In this document: piece after piece, positions 26,540 to 35,414 of the stretch
Position numbering within the stretch: the first letter of the stretch is position 1
Layout: every line of letters starts with the position of its first letter
Source of the DNA: Paracoccaceae bacterium
GTDB taxonomy: Bacteria; Pseudomonadota; Alphaproteobacteria; Rhodobacterales; Rhodobacteraceae
Direction: 5' to 3'
Assembly (NCBI GenBank): GCA_012270125.1
Contig: JAAXIY010000027.1
Span: 1,704-44,075 of the forward strand
Length of the DNA stretch: 42,372 nucleotides
Program-made: the position numbers and the translations under genes
The notes under the pieces: model-generated
The model's database searches: none
The model's input: the letters and a program-made list of their open reading frames with translations, nothing else
What the model was told of the DNA's origin: nothing

Positions 26540-28072
26540 ATGTCTCATTCTAATTCTCGTCGATCCGGAGGCCGAACTGCACGCCGAACTGCCAGATCAG
26601 CTCCACTAGCCGAACATCTCAGACCCGTTAGAGCAGGTATGGTGGGCGGAACTTATTCACCTTTATCAACTGAGGGCGAAAAAAAAATACATAAAGCAGC
26701 TCTAGACGCTCTAGAGTTCATAGGTTTGGCTGATGCGCCACAATCAGGAATAGATTATATGGTTAAAGCTGGCGTGATTTTGGGGGACGACGGCCGTCTA
26801 AGATTTCCCCGCGCTCTTGTTGAGGACGCGCTCGCATCAGCAAATAGAAATGTAATACTTTACGGTCGCGATCAGAAATATGATTTAGACTTATCAGGCA
26901 ATAGAGTTCATTTTGGAACTGCTGGCGCCGCGGTTCATGTAGTAGACGTTCTGAATAATGAGTATCGTGATAGTAAAGTAAGAGATCTATATGACGCAGC
27001 TTGCATTGTTGACGAATTAGAAAATATCCATTTTCTTCAACGACCTATGGTTTGCAGAGACATCACTGACAATAGAGAAATGGATTATAATACTGTGTAT
27101 GCATGTTGTGCCGGCACAAAAAAACATGTTGGAACCTCATTCACTGAACCATCTTTCGTTCCAGACGCCATAGAAATGTTACACTTAATTGCTGGAGGCG
27201 AGCAGTCTTGGCGCGAACGTCCATTCGTGTCCAACTCAAATTGTTTTGTTGTACCGCCAATGAAATTTGCAACGGAAAGCTGCCAAGTCATGGAAGCTTG
27301 TATAGAGGCAGGAATGCCAATTTTATTATTGAGTGCTGGCCAAGCTGGAGCAACAGCGCCAGCACCCATAGCTGGAGCGATTGTTCAAGCAGTTGCAGAG
27401 TGTCTTGCTGGTTTGGTTTATGTTCACTCTATAAAGCCTGGTCACCCATGTATTTTTGGTACTTGGCCATTTGTTTCAGATTTAAGAACCGGGGCGATGT
27501 CAGGCGGCAGTGGGGAGCAGGCACTTTTAACTGCTGGATGTGCTCAAATGCATAGGTTTTATGATTTGCCTGGTGGAGCAGCCGCAGGAATAGCAGATGC
27601 TAAAATGCCAGATATGCAGGCGGGATGGGAACAGGCTATGTCAAATGTAATGGCTGGCCTCACAGGTCTTAACATGGTTTATGAAGCAGCTGGAATGCAT
27701 GCCTCACTTTTAGGATTTTGTCTGGAGTCCTTGATTATTGGGGACGATCTCCTAGGGCAAGCAATGCGCTGCGTCAGAGGTATTGAGGTCACTGAGGATA
27801 GCGTCAGTCTAGATGTTATAAAAAGTACGTGCTTAGATGGACCAGGGCATTTTTTAGGATCTGAACAAACTTTAAATCTAATGCAAACAGAATACATTTA
27901 TCCATCTTTAGGAGATCGAACCTCTCCAAAAGAATGGGCTGAAATAGGAAAACCCAATTTAGTTAAAAAGGCAGTTGAGAAAAAAGAGTACATTTTAAAC
28001 AATGCCGCAAACAAAATTGATCCTGAGATCGATAATAAAATAAAAGCTAAATTCAATATATATCTCCAATAA
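26540..28072 (+). CDS. MttB-family (trimethylamine methyltransferase-like) protein without pyrrolysine
   Basis: A 510-residue MttB-superfamily protein. MttB enzymes transfer a methyl group from a methylated amine to a corrinoid protein. The frame is open throughout with no in-frame TAG, so this is a non-pyrrolysine member, like glycine betaine methyltransferases of the same superfamily. The N-terminus is Arg-rich (RRSGGRTARRTARS). The barrel core shows GGTYSPLSTEGEKKIH, VHFGTAGAAVHVVD and GAMSGGSGEQALL. No corrinoid protein or reactivase is adjacent, so substrate and partner are unknown. Related proteins are frequent in marine alphaproteobacteria living on methylated amines and betaines. Confidence 0.88.
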   Translation: MSHSNSRRSGGRTARRTARSAPLAEHLRPVRAGMVGGTYSPLSTEGEKKIHKAALDALEFIGLADAPQSGIDYMVKAGVILGDDGRLRFPRALVEDALASANRNVILYGRDQKYDLDLSGNRVHFGTAGAAVHVVDVLNNEYRDSKVRDLYDAACIVDELENIHFLQRPMVCRDITDNREMDYNTVYACCAGTKKHVGTSFTEPSFVPDAIEMLHLIAGGEQSWRERPFVSNSNCFVVPPMKFATESCQVMEACIEAGMPILLLSAGQAGATAPAPIAGAIVQAVAECLAGLVYVHSIKPGHPCIFGTWPFVSDLRTGAMSGGSGEQALLTAGCAQMHRFYDLPGGAAAGIADAKMPDMQAGWEQAMSNVMAGLTGLNMVYEAAGMHASLLGFCLESLIIGDDLLGQAMRCVRGIEVTEDSVSLDVIKSTCLDGPGHFLGSEQTLNLMQTEYIYPSLGDRTSPKEWAEIGKPNLVKKAVEKKEYILNNAANKIDPEIDNKIKAKFNIYLQ

Positions 28073-28184
28073 AATAAATACTTTATTTCGGGATTTCAGA
28101 ATTTAGCTCAATTTTGAACTTATTCACTGGTATTCGTCTCGGAAACCTTATACGTCGCGCCGTGAAGTAAAGAGGTATTCCAAC

Positions 28185-30011
28185 ATGGACATTCGCAACA
28201 TTGCTATTATTGCTCACGTAGACCATGGAAAAACTACTCTCGTGGATGAATTACTCAAACAATCGGGTGCATTTAGGGCTAACCAAAATGTTTCCGAGCG
28301 TGTGATGGATAGTAACGATTTAGAACGAGAGCGCGGCATCACTATTTTAGCCAAAGCTACATCAGTAGAATGGAAAGAAACGCGAATAAACATCGTGGAT
28401 ACACCTGGCCATGCTGACTTTGGAGGCGAAGTCGAACGAATACTTAATATGGTTGATGGAGTCGTTTTATTGGTTGATGCAGCGGAAGGTCCCATGCCTC
28501 AAACAAAATTTGTAACCTCAAAAGCCCTAAATTTAGGCCTTCGCCCAATAGTTGTTTTAAATAAAGTCGACAAAAGCGATGCTGAGCCAGATAGGGCTTT
28601 AGACGAGTGTTTTGACTTATTTGCATCACTGGATGCAAACGAGGATCAATTAGACTTTCCGCACATGTATGCTTCAGGTCGCTCCGGATGGGCGGATCAC
28701 GAGCTAAGTGGTCCAAGAAAAGATCTTTCTGCCCTCTTTGACTTAATAATCAATCACGTGCCTGTGCCTGAACAAATAAGCAGAAAAAATGAAGATTTTA
28801 AGATGTTGGCAACTACGTTAGGACATGACCCTTTCGTTGGCCGAATTCTGACGGGCCGTATAGAAAGTGGGCAAATCAAAGTAGGAGCCACTGTTCAAGC
28901 ACTCAGTCGCATAGGCCAAAAAATTGAGCAATTTAGGATAACGAAAATATTAGCTTTCAGAGGCCTATCTATGAACGACATTGATGAAGCCACGGCTGGC
29001 GACATCGTCTCTTTAGCTGGAATGAACAAATCCACCGTCTCAGATACATTGTGCGCATTGGCTGTGGAAGAGCCAATTGAAGCACTTCCCATCGACCCTC
29101 CAACTATAAGCGTTACCTTTGGAATAAACGACAGCCCCTTAGCTGGACGTGAGGGAAATAAAGTACAAAGCAGAGTTATAAGAGAAAGACTTTTCAAAGA
29201 AGCAGAGAGTAATGTTGCCATAAAAGTCACCGAAACTCCCAGTGGAGATGCCTTTGAAGTTGCTGGACGCGGCGAGTTACAGATGGGTGTATTAATAGAA
29301 AATATGCGACGGGAAGGGTTTGAGCTTTCAATATCACGACCGCAAGTTCTGATCAGAAAAGATGAAAATGGAAAAACCTTAGAACCAATAGAAGAAGTTA
29401 CTATTGATGTTGACGATGAGTATTCTGGGGCCGTTATAGAAAAGATTACGGGCGCAAGAAGGGGAGACCTAATCGAAATGCGTCAATCTGGAGCCAACAA
29501 AACAAGAATAATAGCTCACGTTCCTTCAAGGGGTTTAATAGGTTATCATGGAGAGTTTTTAACAGATACACGAGGGACTGGTATACTTAATAGAGTTTTT
29601 CATAACTGGTCAGAATATAAAGGCGCAATTCCAGGAAGGCGATCTGGGGTTCTTATATCAATTGAAAATGGTGAAACTGTCGCCTACGCACTTTGGAACC
29701 TTGAGGAAAGAGGTCGCATGTTCCTAGGGCCACAAACTAAGGTTTATGAAGGCATGATTTTAGGAGAGCACAGCAGGGAAAATGATCTTGAAGTTAACCC
29801 TTTAAAAGGCAAAAAATTAACAAATGTTCGCGCCTCCGGATCGGATGAAGCCGTTCGACTTACTCCCCATATAAAGTTTAGCTTAGAAGAAGCCATCGCA
29901 TACATAGATGATGACGAGTTAGTTGAGGTCACACCTATGAACATACGGTTGAGGAAACGGTATTTAGATCCTCATGAGAGGAAACGAAAAGCTAAACAAG
30001 GTACCAACTAA
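28185..30011 (+). CDS. typA: TypA/BipA ribosome-binding GTPase
   Basis: A 608-residue translational GTPase related to EF-G, involved in ribosome assembly and stress adaptation. G1 is AHVDHGKTT near residue 10, G3 DTPGHADFGGEVERI, G4 NKVDKSDA. The C-terminal half includes GRGELQMGVLIENMRREGFE and the TypA-specific SRGLIGYHGEFLTDTRGTG segment. A good AGAGG ribosome site lies about 9 nt before the ATG. A bidirectional terminator follows. Confidence 0.97.
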   Translation: MDIRNIAIIAHVDHGKTTLVDELLKQSGAFRANQNVSERVMDSNDLERERGITILAKATSVEWKETRINIVDTPGHADFGGEVERILNMVDGVVLLVDAAEGPMPQTKFVTSKALNLGLRPIVVLNKVDKSDAEPDRALDECFDLFASLDANEDQLDFPHMYASGRSGWADHELSGPRKDLSALFDLIINHVPVPEQISRKNEDFKMLATTLGHDPFVGRILTGRIESGQIKVGATVQALSRIGQKIEQFRITKILAFRGLSMNDIDEATAGDIVSLAGMNKSTVSDTLCALAVEEPIEALPIDPPTISVTFGINDSPLAGREGNKVQSRVIRERLFKEAESNVAIKVTETPSGDAFEVAGRGELQMGVLIENMRREGFELSISRPQVLIRKDENGKTLEPIEEVTIDVDDEYSGAVIEKITGARRGDLIEMRQSGANKTRIIAHVPSRGLIGYHGEFLTDTRGTGILNRVFHNWSEYKGAIPGRRSGVLISIENGETVAYALWNLEERGRMFLGPQTKVYEGMILGEHSRENDLEVNPLKGKKLTNVRASGSDEAVRLTPHIKFSLEEAIAYIDDDELVEVTPMNIRLRKRYLDPHERKRKAKQGTN

Positions 30012-30037
30012 TAATCTAGTCACAAAGAAACTAGCGA

Positions 30038-30071
30038 AAAAAAAGGATTGCCTAACCGCAACCCTTTTTTT
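30038..30071. terminator. Bidirectional terminator between typA and rpsI
   Basis: An A-run, a GC-containing stem (GGATTGC with GCAACCC, one A.C mismatch, loop CTAACC) and a T-run. The A-run on one side and T-run on the other serve both convergent transcripts, typA (plus) and rplM-rpsI (minus). Confidence 0.7.
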
Positions 30072-30096
30072 GTAAAAATAGTTTTTGTTATTTAGT

Positions 30097-30585
30097 TTAA
30101 CGCTTTGAAAATTGAAACGAACGCCGCGCTTTTCTTTTACCATACTTTTTGCGCTCTACGACGCGACTGTCTCGAGTTAGGAAACCGGCCGACTTAAGAG
30201 CTCCACGCAAAGCGGGCTCATAAAGTTGAAGTGCTTTCGAAATACCATGCTTGACCGCGCCAGCTTGACCTGACAATCCTCCACCTTTAACTGTCGCATT
30301 CACGTCAAATTGGTCCTCCACACCTGCTACCTGAAAAGGTTGACGCAAAATCATCTGCAACACTGGGCGGGCAAAGTATGAATTCATCTCTTTTCCATTC
30401 ACCATGACTTTACCAGAACCTGGTTTAATCCATACTCTAGCAATGGCATCTTTTCTTTTTCCCGTCGCATAAGAGCGCCCAAAATCATCACGCTTTGGTT
30501 CTCTGATTACCGCCGTGTCAGCACTTGCTTCATCAACAGAAGCAACTGTCTCTAAGTCTCCCAAACTTTTGATATCCTCTGCCAT
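30097..30585 (-). CDS. rpsI: 30S ribosomal protein S9
   Basis: A 162-residue S9. The core starts around residue 37 with [20 protein letters not shown] and ends with the conserved [11 protein letters not shown], whose C-terminal Lys-Arg touches P-site tRNA. The first 35 residues are an acidic extension common in alphaproteobacteria. It follows rplM after 2 bp, the standard rplM-rpsI operon. Confidence 0.98.
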   Translation of the reverse strand: MAEDIKSLGDLETVASVDEASADTAVIREPKRDDFGRSYATGKRKDAIARVWIKPGSGKVMVNGKEMNSYFARPVLQMILRQPFQVAGVEDQFDVNATVKGGGLSGQAGAVKHGISKALQLYEPALRGALKSAGFLTRDSRVVERKKYGKRKARRSFQFSKR

Positions 30586-30587
30586 AT

Positions 30588-31049
30588 TTATGCAACCCTT
30601 GTATTTTTCTTGTTCATTGACTTTACATCCAACACTTCCGGCGCCTGAGCTTCATGGGGATGTTCTGTGCCAGCGTAAACCCTAAGGTTAGTCATTATCT
30701 TTCGACTCAAACGGTTGCTTGGCAACATACGTTTCACAGCTAGTGTCAGAACTCTCTCTGGATAGTCACCCTCGAGAATTTGTTCTTTTGTACGAGATTT
30801 AATTCCTCCCGGATATCCCGTATGCCAATAATAATTTTCTTGGCGCTTGTTACCCGTTAACTGGACTTTGTCCGCATTTATGACGATTACGTTATCACCG
30901 CAATCCATATGAGGAGTAAATGCGGCTTTATGCTTACCTCTTAATCTGTTTGCAATTATTGAAGCGAGCCTACCTAACACTACACCCTCAGCGTCGATAA
31001 GTATCCATTTTTTCTCTATATCCGCAGGCGTTGCAGAAAATGTTTTCAT
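30588..31049 (-). CDS. rplM: 50S ribosomal protein L13
   Basis: A 153-residue L13 starting [20 protein letters not shown]. Family marks are [29 protein letters not shown] and [12 protein letters not shown]. The ATG at 31049 is chosen because GAGGAA lies 8-9 nt before it and it matches the family start; a longer frame up to 31091 would add an unusual 14 residues. rpsI follows 2 bp later. Confidence 0.97.
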   Translation of the reverse strand: MKTFSATPADIEKKWILIDAEGVVLGRLASIIANRLRGKHKAAFTPHMDCGDNVIVINADKVQLTGNKRQENYYWHTGYPGGIKSRTKEQILEGDYPERVLTLAVKRMLPSNRLSRKIMTNLRVYAGTEHPHEAQAPEVLDVKSMNKKNTRVA

Positions 31050-31102
31050 AGCAGAATTCCTCGTAACTACTCGTCGTGCCGAATTAAACACTGTATCGAA
31101 GG

Positions 31103-31131
31103 TGGATACTTAGACAACTGCCTATAGTCAA
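31103..31131 (-). promoter_or_regulatory. Predicted promoter of rplM-rpsI
   Basis: On the minus strand TTGACT (31131-31126), 17 nt, TATCCA (31108-31103). Start of transcription near 31096 gives a leader of about 47 nt. Confidence 0.45.
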
Positions 31132-31220
31132 CACCGAAAACAAATAATTTTTATATACAAAACAATGAGTTATATTAACGGTATTTATATACCCCACATT
31201 TTTACAGCAGTATTAGCTGA

Positions 31221-31805
31221 TCAAGCTTCTAATTCACTATCCCAATAGAGAAAGTCCATCCAGCTATCGTGCAAATAATTAGGCGGGAATTTGCGTCCTA
31301 AATTTTGCAGTTCAGGCGCAGTTGGCTGTCTTGGCTTTCGCCTGAGGTGCAACCCTGCCCTACCTAAAGATTTTGATCCTTTACGAAGATTGCAAGGGCT
31401 ACAAGCTGCCACAACATTGTCCCACCTAGTAGTACCTCCAGATGCACGAGGAACAACGTGATCAAAAGTTAAATCACCTCTATTTCCACAATACTGGCAT
31501 CTAAATTCATCACGCAAAAACAAGTTGAACCTTGTAAAGGCAACACTTTTCTGTGGCTTGACGTAATCTTTTAATACTACAACAGAGGGGATTTTTATCT
31601 TTGTAGTTGGGCTATGAACAAATTTATCATATTGCGCGACAATATCTACACGCTCCATGTAAGCGGCTTTGACTGCATCCTGCCAGCACCAAAGAGATAA
31701 CGGATAATATGACAAAGGTCTATAGTCGGCGTTGAGAACCAATGCAGGGTGATGTTTTAAGGTGCCTGGATCTTGCGATAATTCACCATCTAAAAACTCA
31801 CCCAT
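31221..31805 (-). CDS. HNH endonuclease family protein
   Basis: A 194-residue protein from the ATG at 31805. The HNH finger lies at residues 101-140: zinc pair C103/C106 in FRCQYCGNRG, the catalytic H116 in LTFDHVVPRASGG, N130 in RWDNVVAAC, and zinc pair C135/C138. The first 90 residues (ALVLNADYRPLSYYPLSLW) are typical of a widespread single-copy chromosomal HNH family whose biological role is unknown; it is not next to a methylase, phage or toxin gene. A GTG at 31835 would add ten residues; GGGGG 9 nt before 31805 favours the ATG. Confidence 0.85.
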   Translation of the reverse strand: MGEFLDGELSQDPGTLKHHPALVLNADYRPLSYYPLSLWCWQDAVKAAYMERVDIVAQYDKFVHSPTTKIKIPSVVVLKDYVKPQKSVAFTRFNLFLRDEFRCQYCGNRGDLTFDHVVPRASGGTTRWDNVVAACSPCNLRKGSKSLGRAGLHLRRKPRQPTAPELQNLGRKFPPNYLHDSWMDFLYWDSELEA

Positions 31806-31858
31806 ACTAAATGACCCCCAATCATTTCTTATCACAATTCTAAACTGCTCTTAACAAC

Positions 31859-31886
31859 ACTATATATCGTATTCGATTTGTATCAA
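31859..31886 (-). promoter_or_regulatory. Possible promoter of the HNH gene
   Basis: On the minus strand TTGATA (31886-31881), 16 nt, TATAGT (31864-31859), about 54 bp before the chosen start. The region is AT-rich, so the match is only suggestive. Confidence 0.35.
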
Positions 31887-31931
31887 GCCTATCCATATAG
31901 TTATTTTAAGAAGATTTATTCTTTTTTTTAT

Positions 31932-32600
31932 TCATAAGAATCCAAGCTTATCTCGAATAAAAGCTAACGAAACAGATAGCCCATCAGGAGCAATACCATG
32001 ACCCGTACCTTTCATAATATGCGCAAAAACATCTTTAAAGCCGGCTAGTTGCAAGCCTTCAACAGCTGATGGAAGCGATTGCACGGGAACAACATCATCC
32101 TGATCACCATGTACTAATAAGACCGGAGGTTTACATTTTACTTCGTCAACTAGGGCTTCAGGCTCCAAGAGCCTTCCCGAGAAGGCTACTAACCCAGCAA
32201 TCTCGTCATCGCGTCGAGGGACTACATGCAGCGCTAGCATTGTTCCTTGAGAAAAACCAAATAAAACGACCTGCTCTGGTAATAGATCTTCGTCAACCAT
32301 CAATGCATCAAGAAAGGCATTTAAATCATTAGCGGCCGCCACCATACCTCTCATGCTTTCTTCCTCAGAAGATCCATCAATCCAGGGAATGGGAAACCAC
32401 TGAAACCCAAAAGGTGAACCTGCACATCTTTCTGGAGCATCTGGGGCAATAAACAGAGTATCAGTTAAATGCTCAGAAAGTGGATCGGCAAGCCCTAGAA
32501 GATCTGCTCCATTGGCTCCATATCCATGAAGAAACACGACTGCTGATCTAGCCGGACCAGAGATAGCCTCTTTACGCTCAGAATTAAGTATTCGAGTCAA
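31932..32600 (-). CDS. Phospholipase/carboxylesterase-type alpha/beta hydrolase (COG0400)
   Basis: A 222-residue cytosolic serine hydrolase. The triad is S117 in LFGFSQGT, an aspartate at 168 or 169 in LLVHGDQDDVVPV and H201 in GTGHGIAPDGL. The VVFLHGYGANGADLLGLA start and FIAPDAPE segment are typical of the COG0400 carboxylesterase family, which hydrolyses short acyl esters. Its ATG overlaps the stop of the glycosylase gene by 4 nt, so the two are coupled, though no functional link is evident. Confidence 0.88.
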   Translation of the reverse strand: MTRILNSERKEAISGPARSAVVFLHGYGANGADLLGLADPLSEHLTDTLFIAPDAPERCAGSPFGFQWFPIPWIDGSSEEESMRGMVAAANDLNAFLDALMVDEDLLPEQVVLFGFSQGTMLALHVVPRRDDEIAGLVAFSGRLLEPEALVDEVKCKPPVLLVHGDQDDVVPVQSLPSAVEGLQLAGFKDVFAHIMKGTGHGIAPDGLSVSLAFIRDKLGFL

Positions 32601-33226
32601 CGAATTCCCTCCCGTTTTTTCTGATGATTATAATAAGACCAGAGTAATCTAGCAGCAACAGCTTGCCAAGGTGACCAATCTTTAGCTAGGAGCCGCAATT
32701 TTTTCTCACTTGGACGATCTGCAAGATCAAAAAGCAATCGTGTTGCTTCTTGAAGAGCCAAATCGCCGGGCGCAAAAACATTGGCTCGACCAAGGCTAAA
32801 CATTGCATAAATTTCTGCAGTCCAGTTTCCAATACCGGAGACTTTAGTTAGCTCACTTATTACTTCTGAAGTTGGCATCGTTTTTAAAGAATTATAGTTG
32901 ATTTTTGCATTTGCTAACGATCTTACATATTTTATTTTCTGCTTACTTAATCCAACCTCTCGTAACTCTTGATCAGATGCTTCTTTAATTTTTTGGATTT
33001 TGTTGAGCCGAGCCAATTTCATTTTTTTCCAAATTGCATCTGCTGCTGCTACACTGAGTTGCTGTGATACAATAGTTGAAAGAAGACGATCGAAACCTCC
33101 AGATGTCCTTCTAAGCGGAATTTCATCAATAATTTCAATTGCATGACAAAATCTGGGTTCTAACTTGCATAAAGCGTCCAAACCGTCAGAAATGCACTCC
33201 TGAGAAGTAATTATGCGCTCTTCCAT
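32597..33226 (-). CDS. AlkA-like DNA-3-methyladenine glycosylase (HhH-GPD family)
   Basis: A 209-residue base-excision-repair glycosylase removing alkylated bases. The helix-hairpin-helix is TKVSGIGNWTAEIYAM (about 127-142) and the catalytic aspartate is D155 in VFAPGDLALQEA. The first half has the IVSQQLSVAAADAIW segment typical of AlkA. It lacks the N-terminal beta domain of E. coli AlkA, as is usual for this shorter bacterial group. It is divergent from the MFS gene, with a large palindrome between. Confidence 0.9.
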   Translation of the reverse strand: MEERIITSQECISDGLDALCKLEPRFCHAIEIIDEIPLRRTSGGFDRLLSTIVSQQLSVAAADAIWKKMKLARLNKIQKIKEASDQELREVGLSKQKIKYVRSLANAKINYNSLKTMPTSEVISELTKVSGIGNWTAEIYAMFSLGRANVFAPGDLALQEATRLLFDLADRPSEKKLRLLAKDWSPWQAVAARLLWSYYNHQKKREGIR

Positions 33227-33292
33227 ATCAACCTCAATCTAATTATTACTTTGCTACTTTGGCAAATTTTAAATTATACCCGTTTAGCAAAA

Positions 33293-33317
33293 ATTATAAA
33301 TGACGGTCATTTATAAT
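33293..33317. promoter_or_regulatory. Perfect 25-bp palindrome, probable operator
   Basis: Arms ATTATAAATGAC and GTCATTTATAAT around a single G at 33305; all 12 pairs match. It lies 66 bp from the glycosylase start and 41 bp from the MFS transporter start. Each arm ends in TATAAT on its outward strand, so a bound repressor could cover -10 elements. TGAC-G-GTCA-centred sites suit dimeric regulators such as the TetR, MarR or GntR families; no regulator gene is nearby. Confidence 0.6.
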
Positions 33318-33358
33318 AAGTTCTTGATCATCGAACTTTTAACGCGTACCGCCGTTTT

Positions 33359-34579
33359 ATGTCTATCATGAGAGATAATCAATTAGCGAAACGCAATGTC
33401 GCCGTTTTAATATGCGCTCAAGCAATTCTTGGCGCTCAAATGCCAATGATTTTTACCGTTGGTGGGCTTGCAGGACAGTCTTTAGCTTCAAACGCATGTT
33501 TTGCCACCATGCCTATTTCAATGATTGTATTGGGCTCTATGATAACAGCTTCTCCTCTCTCAAACTTAATGCAAAAATTTGGAAGACAATTTGGATTTTT
33601 TATTGGAGCATTAGGCGGTTTAACTGGAGGAATTGTTGGGGCAGTCGGTCTTGCCACAGGATCCTTTTCCATTTTTCTTTTGGGAAGCTTTATAACGGGA
33701 ATTTACATGTCTGCTCAGGGTTTTTATAGATTTGCAGCCGCTGATACAGCAACTGCAAGCTTTAGGCCGAAAGCTATATCCTACGTCATGGCTGGTGGGT
33801 TAGCCTCAGCAATCATTGGGCCACAAATTGTTAAAGTCACAGCGGACTCAATGGTCATACCTTTTCTTGGCACCTACATCGCGGTCGTTATTTTAAACTT
33901 CTTTGGCTCATTTTTATTTTTATTTTTAAAGATACCAAAACTTGAGAAAAAAAATATCAATACTCTTGATAGTCGATCTCACAGGCAACTAGTGACTACA
34001 CCGCGAATAGCTGTAGCCATGATTTGCGCGATGGTTTCTTATGCGATGATGAATCTAGTTATGACCTCTACACCTTTAGCGGTTGTGGGATGCGGATACT
34101 CTCCCAACGATGCTGCAAATGTTGTTTCAGCTCATGTTATTGCAATGTTCTTACCTTCATTTTTTACCGGACACTTAATTGCTCGATATGGTGAAGAATT
34201 GATTGTTGGAATTGGGTTGTTTTTTCTGGCGTTTGCAGGACTTGTAGCACTTACGGGAGTTCAATTAGAAAACTTTTTTATAGCACTAATTTTCATAGGT
34301 TTAGGCTGGAATTTTGGTTTTATTGGTGCCACCACAATGTTAACAAACAGCCATTCAGAAAGTGAGCGCGGAAGAATGCAAGGCATGAATGACCTTTTTG
34401 TTTTTGGTGGCGTTACCGTAGCATCATTTTCATCAGGAGGCCTTATGAACTGTACTGGGGGAGATCACTTAACAGGCTGGACTTCAGTCAATTTAGCAAT
34501 GTTTCCAATGCTTGCGATCGCAGGCGTAGCATTAATATGGCTATTACAAAACAAAAAACCCTCATCGAATAAGACATAA
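33359..34579 (+). CDS. Major facilitator superfamily transporter
   Basis: A 406-residue membrane protein with about twelve helices in two halves joined by a polar loop near residues 195-215 (KIPKLEKKNINTLDSR). The first cytosolic loop has a degenerate MFS motif A (LMQKFGRQFGFFIGALGG), and YRFAAADTA lies near residue 124. The substrate is unknown. Control by the palindrome 41 bp upstream is likely. It ends 20 bp before the convergent SQS/PSY gene. Confidence 0.88.
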   Translation: MSIMRDNQLAKRNVAVLICAQAILGAQMPMIFTVGGLAGQSLASNACFATMPISMIVLGSMITASPLSNLMQKFGRQFGFFIGALGGLTGGIVGAVGLATGSFSIFLLGSFITGIYMSAQGFYRFAAADTATASFRPKAISYVMAGGLASAIIGPQIVKVTADSMVIPFLGTYIAVVILNFFGSFLFLFLKIPKLEKKNINTLDSRSHRQLVTTPRIAVAMICAMVSYAMMNLVMTSTPLAVVGCGYSPNDAANVVSAHVIAMFLPSFFTGHLIARYGEELIVGIGLFFLAFAGLVALTGVQLENFFIALIFIGLGWNFGFIGATTMLTNSHSESERGRMQGMNDLFVFGGVTVASFSSGGLMNCTGGDHLTGWTSVNLAMFPMLAIAGVALIWLLQNKKPSSNKT

Positions 34580-34599
34580 TTGACATAAATATGAGCAAA

Positions 34600-35364
34600 T
34601 CAAGACTTTAAACAGGCAATCCAAAATCTAAAAAACCTTACCGGGTCGTACGGTTTACCTGAAGCACTAATGTAATCAGGCTTCCGCAAAAACTGGTGAA
34701 GATAAAAGCTTGTATCCCAGGCAAATCTTCGAATTGCTTTTTTTGAATGCGGCAAGCCTCTTATTTCGGCTCTGCCCTGCTCCAGTTGATTCAACCCCCA
34801 TTGTAAAAAAATGCGAATAATTTCTTTATCCGGTTTGGGAAATGGTGTTCTACCTCTTTCAATAAACTTTTTATTTGCTTTACAATACTGAACGACCCCC
34901 ATTGCATTTCCGAAAAGTCGCCCAATGTTTTTAGGTGTACCCAGTAGTTCGGCAGCGACTGCCCAAATGTTGCCAGAAGTCATATCAATATAATTGAAAA
35001 GCTCTTTTTGGCTTAGGTGTGGATCAAAGTTTATATCCCAAAAACGAGCTGAAATGTTTTCCCTAATTAATTTTGCTTGTGACTGGCTCAAAAACCGTTC
35101 AAGAGGTGATGTCACAAAGTGCCTGCGTACACTTTTGCTAGTCTCAATTTCTTCAATCGCTTCAAGCCACCACTGCAGTCTGATTTCTGAAATTATACTT
35201 TCTTTACTTACCCAAGGCGCTCTAGAAATTTCAATATTAGCAGCTAGTAAAACAAATAAATTAGATCGTAAATTAGGATCTAAAGTCATCACCGCTCTAT
35301 AACGATCATAATCACCTTGTTTAACTAAGTAAGCGCATTGATTTATATCATCAGATAAATCCAA
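34600..35364 (-). CDS. Squalene/phytoene synthase-fold protein, probably NDUFAF6-like
   Basis: A 254-residue protein of the SQS/PSY superfamily. True phytoene and squalene synthases carry two Asp-rich DxxxD motifs; here the first position reads IRLQWWLEAIEEI and I see no second clear motif. This resembles alphaproteobacterial homologues of NDUFAF6, a mitochondrial complex I assembly factor of the same fold that is thought to be non-catalytic. No carotenoid or hopanoid genes are nearby. Fold sure, role inferred. Confidence 0.7.
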   Translation of the reverse strand: MDLSDDINQCAYLVKQGDYDRYRAVMTLDPNLRSNLFVLLAANIEISRAPWVSKESIISEIRLQWWLEAIEEIETSKSVRRHFVTSPLERFLSQSQAKLIRENISARFWDINFDPHLSQKELFNYIDMTSGNIWAVAAELLGTPKNIGRLFGNAMGVVQYCKANKKFIERGRTPFPKPDKEIIRIFLQWGLNQLEQGRAEIRGLPHSKKAIRRFAWDTSFYLHQFLRKPDYISASGKPYDPVRFFRFWIACLKS

Positions 35365-35414
35365 AAGTGCTTCCGATCTTCAAATCTCTAAAAAGGCCGC
35401 AACAAAATGTTTTT

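Noticed and set aside
31221-31805. Mobile-element or toxin HNH nuclease
   Set aside because: It lies between ribosomal and housekeeping genes, without phage, intron or immunity genes, and fits a common chromosomal HNH family.
34600-35364. Carotenoid or hopanoid phytoene/squalene synthase
   Set aside because: Asp-rich catalytic motifs are missing and no related pathway genes are near.
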